Shown in pieces: positions 62,850-64,000 of a stretch of 64,000 nucleotides of DNA. Every line of letters starts with the position of its first letter. Position 1 is the first letter of the stretch. Where the stretch lies: assembly GCF_904842695.1 (NCBI RefSeq), contig NZ_CAJGWQ010000001.1:124001-188000 (forward strand), read 5' to 3'. Both the position numbers and the translations under genes were made by a program. The notes under the pieces were generated by a model. The model saw only the letters and a list, made by a program, of their open reading frames with translations, was not told the origin of the DNA and ran no database searches. The DNA is from Gulosibacter hominis (lineage in GTDB: Bacteria; Actinomycetota; Actinomycetes; Actinomycetales; Microbacteriaceae).

Positions 62850-64000
62850 GTGACTGAAGTGCAACCGTTCCGTATTCAAGACCTGCTGCCCGCATCCCTG
62901 CTGCACGAAATTTATGAGCGTGCCGCAGGAGTTGATCGAGAAAATGTTTTTCCCGATGAAGACCTCCGGGCGCTGAAAAATACGGGCTATTTGCGAATGC
63001 TCGTGCCAACCGAGCTTGGTGGCGGGGGAGCGACACTGCTGCAGGCCGCTCAGGCACAGATGAAGCTGGCCAAAGCATCCCCGTCGACCGCGCTGGCGAT
63101 CAATATGCACCTCATTACCACCGGGATCGCGCGGAATTTTTATCAGCACGGTGACCACAGTCTTGACTGGCTGTTGCGGGATGCAGCGGCCGGCGAAGTA
63201 TTCGGCCTCGCTATTTCTGAACCCGGTAATGATGCCGTCACATTCGACTCAACCGTGACGGCAGCGGCGCAACCCGATGGCGGATATTGCTTTACCGGCA
63301 CCAAGTTTTTTACCTCGCTCGCTCCGGTGTGGACCCGGCTTTGGGTTTTTGGTCGGGACGATCAACACGATGACCCGCGTGTGGTACACGCGGTGCTGCG
63401 CCGTGAAGATGGCGGCACGCGCAGCCACGATGACTGGGACACGCTCGGCATGCGCGGCACCCAGTCGCACACCACGAGCCTCGAGGGCGCCTATGCGGCG
63501 CTCGAGCGCGTGGTGGGTTATGCACCTGCCGGGCCGAACGCCTCGCCGATCGTGTTCGGTATTTTTGCCAACTTCCTGCCGCTGATCGGTGCCTGCTATG
63601 TGGGTATGGGTGACCGTGCGGTCGAGCTTGCCGCTGAGGCCGCACACCGCCGCCACAGTCGAGTAAACGACGCCCCCTACGCAGATGACCCCGGCATCCG
63701 GGAGCTCATTGCGCAGATGGGCACGCGGCAGCTATCGGCTCGCCTGCAGGTCGAGTCGGTGTGCCGCTCGGTGGATGAGCAGGACGACCTGGGTGCGGAG
63801 TGGTTCCCGCGCCTGACGCTTGCCAAATATGTGGGCACCCGCGCAGCTCGCGAAACCGCAACCGACGCGCTCGAAGTCGTCGGCGGCAGCGCGTACCGGT
63901 CTGGGCACGAAATGGGCCGGCTGTACCGTGACATCACCGCGGGCATATTCCAGCCCTCGCAAGATCGCGGGGTTCGAGCAGGCATTGCCAACTGGATTCT
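62850..64000 (+). CDS. Acyl-CoA dehydrogenase family protein (3' end beyond window)
   Basis: The frame is open from GTG 62850 to the window end, about 383 codons. The N-terminal helical part includes YLRMLVPTELGGGGATLLQAA. The FAD/substrate region reads FGLAISEPGND, then FTGTKFFTSLAP and the WDTLGMRGTQSHTT loop, and a C-terminal helical bundle contains ALEVVGGSAYRSGHEMGRLYRDITAGIFQPSQD. This pattern fits acyl-CoA dehydrogenases of the DszC/oxidoreductase branch as well as true dehydrogenases, so substrate is open. The catalytic Glu cannot be placed with certainty. Confidence 0.88.
   Translation, partial: MTEVQPFRIQDLLPASLLHEIYERAAGVDRENVFPDEDLRALKNTGYLRMLVPTELGGGGATLLQAAQAQMKLAKASPSTALAINMHLITTGIARNFYQHGDHSLDWLLRDAAAGEVFGLAISEPGNDAVTFDSTVTAAAQPDGGYCFTGTKFFTSLAPVWTRLWVFGRDDQHDDPRVVHAVLRREDGGTRSHDDWDTLGMRGTQSHTTSLEGAYAALERVVGYAPAGPNASPIVFGIFANFLPLIGACYVGMGDRAVELAAEAAHRRHSRVNDAPYADDPGIRELIAQMGTRQLSARLQVESVCRSVDEQDDLGAEWFPRLTLAKYVGTRAARETATDALEVVGGSAYRSGHEMGRLYRDITAGIFQPSQDRGVRAGIANWI

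Noticed and set aside
1-64000. CRISPR arrays, insertion sequences, prophage, integrated elements at the tRNA-Leu
   Set aside because: No regularly spaced repeats, transposase, integrase or target duplications were seen. Both sides of the tRNA are ordinary core genes.

Overview
The window is a gene-dense, GC-rich actinobacterial chromosome segment. Gene order, the WhiA sporulation-type regulator, OpcA, the DUF3099 protein, a GT4-type glgM opposite glgC, and many starts lacking a Shine-Dalgarno sequence (SD) point to Actinobacteria. The family Microbacteriaceae is my best guess, by inference from gene order only. Almost everything is chromosomal core. I see no insertion sequence, prophage, CRISPR array or integron, and no gene-free stretch longer than 300 bases.

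Layout. 1-1160: end of an iron-siderophore ABC importer, then a tRNA-Leu(CAA). 1300-7000: ANTAR response regulator, hotdog thioesterase, DNA polymerase I coupled to a DUF885 protein. 7030-9470: ribosomal protein S1 and CoaE. 9476-20602: YigZ-family protein, then the complete UvrB/UvrA/UvrC excision-repair set with rlmN inside it, followed by rapZ and whiA. 20683-24173: gap-pgk-tpiA-secG. 24188-32437 (minus strand): tkt-tal-pgi-zwf-opcA-pgl, an almost complete pentose-phosphate operon. 32614-38525: heme O synthase (ctaB), a surface-anchored GH20 hexosaminidase, an atypical pyruvate kinase and heme A synthase (ctaA). 38554-42840: sufB-sufD-Rieske ferredoxin-sufC-sufT. 42862-44469: cupin, biotin transporter bioY and its divergent TetR regulator (BioQ type) with two perfect operators. 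44466-49963: PucR-type regulator divergent from hyuA-hyuB. 50008-54742: ABC-F ATPase, SURF1, small Cys/His protein, DUF3099 protein, fabG and serB. 54739-61036: glgC/glgM, an orphan ABC ATPase, L31 type B, a DnaQ-like exonuclease and trehalose synthase. 61073-64000: alpha/beta hydrolase, rRNA/tRNA 2'-O-methyltransferase, and an acyl-CoA dehydrogenase cut by the window end.

How the genes fit together. Glycolysis and the pentose-phosphate pathway sit back to back. CtaB, CtaA and SURF1 supply an aa3-type oxidase. GlgC, GlgM and TreS feed the maltose-1-phosphate / alpha-glucan route. The Suf proteins build Fe-S clusters, but no cysteine desulfurase is present here.

The most striking non-coding signal is a promoter grammar. 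At least twelve genes have a TAnnnT-like -10 hexamer placed 6-8 bases before the start codon and no SD, which implies leaderless mRNAs. Other notable signals are the tandem BioQ operators, three palindromes in the pucR-hyuA gap, and a recurrent GATGCATC palindrome. I did not find a clearly new multi-gene system. The least understood parts are the hyuAB/PucR unit, the atypical pyruvate kinase and the anchored GH20 enzyme.
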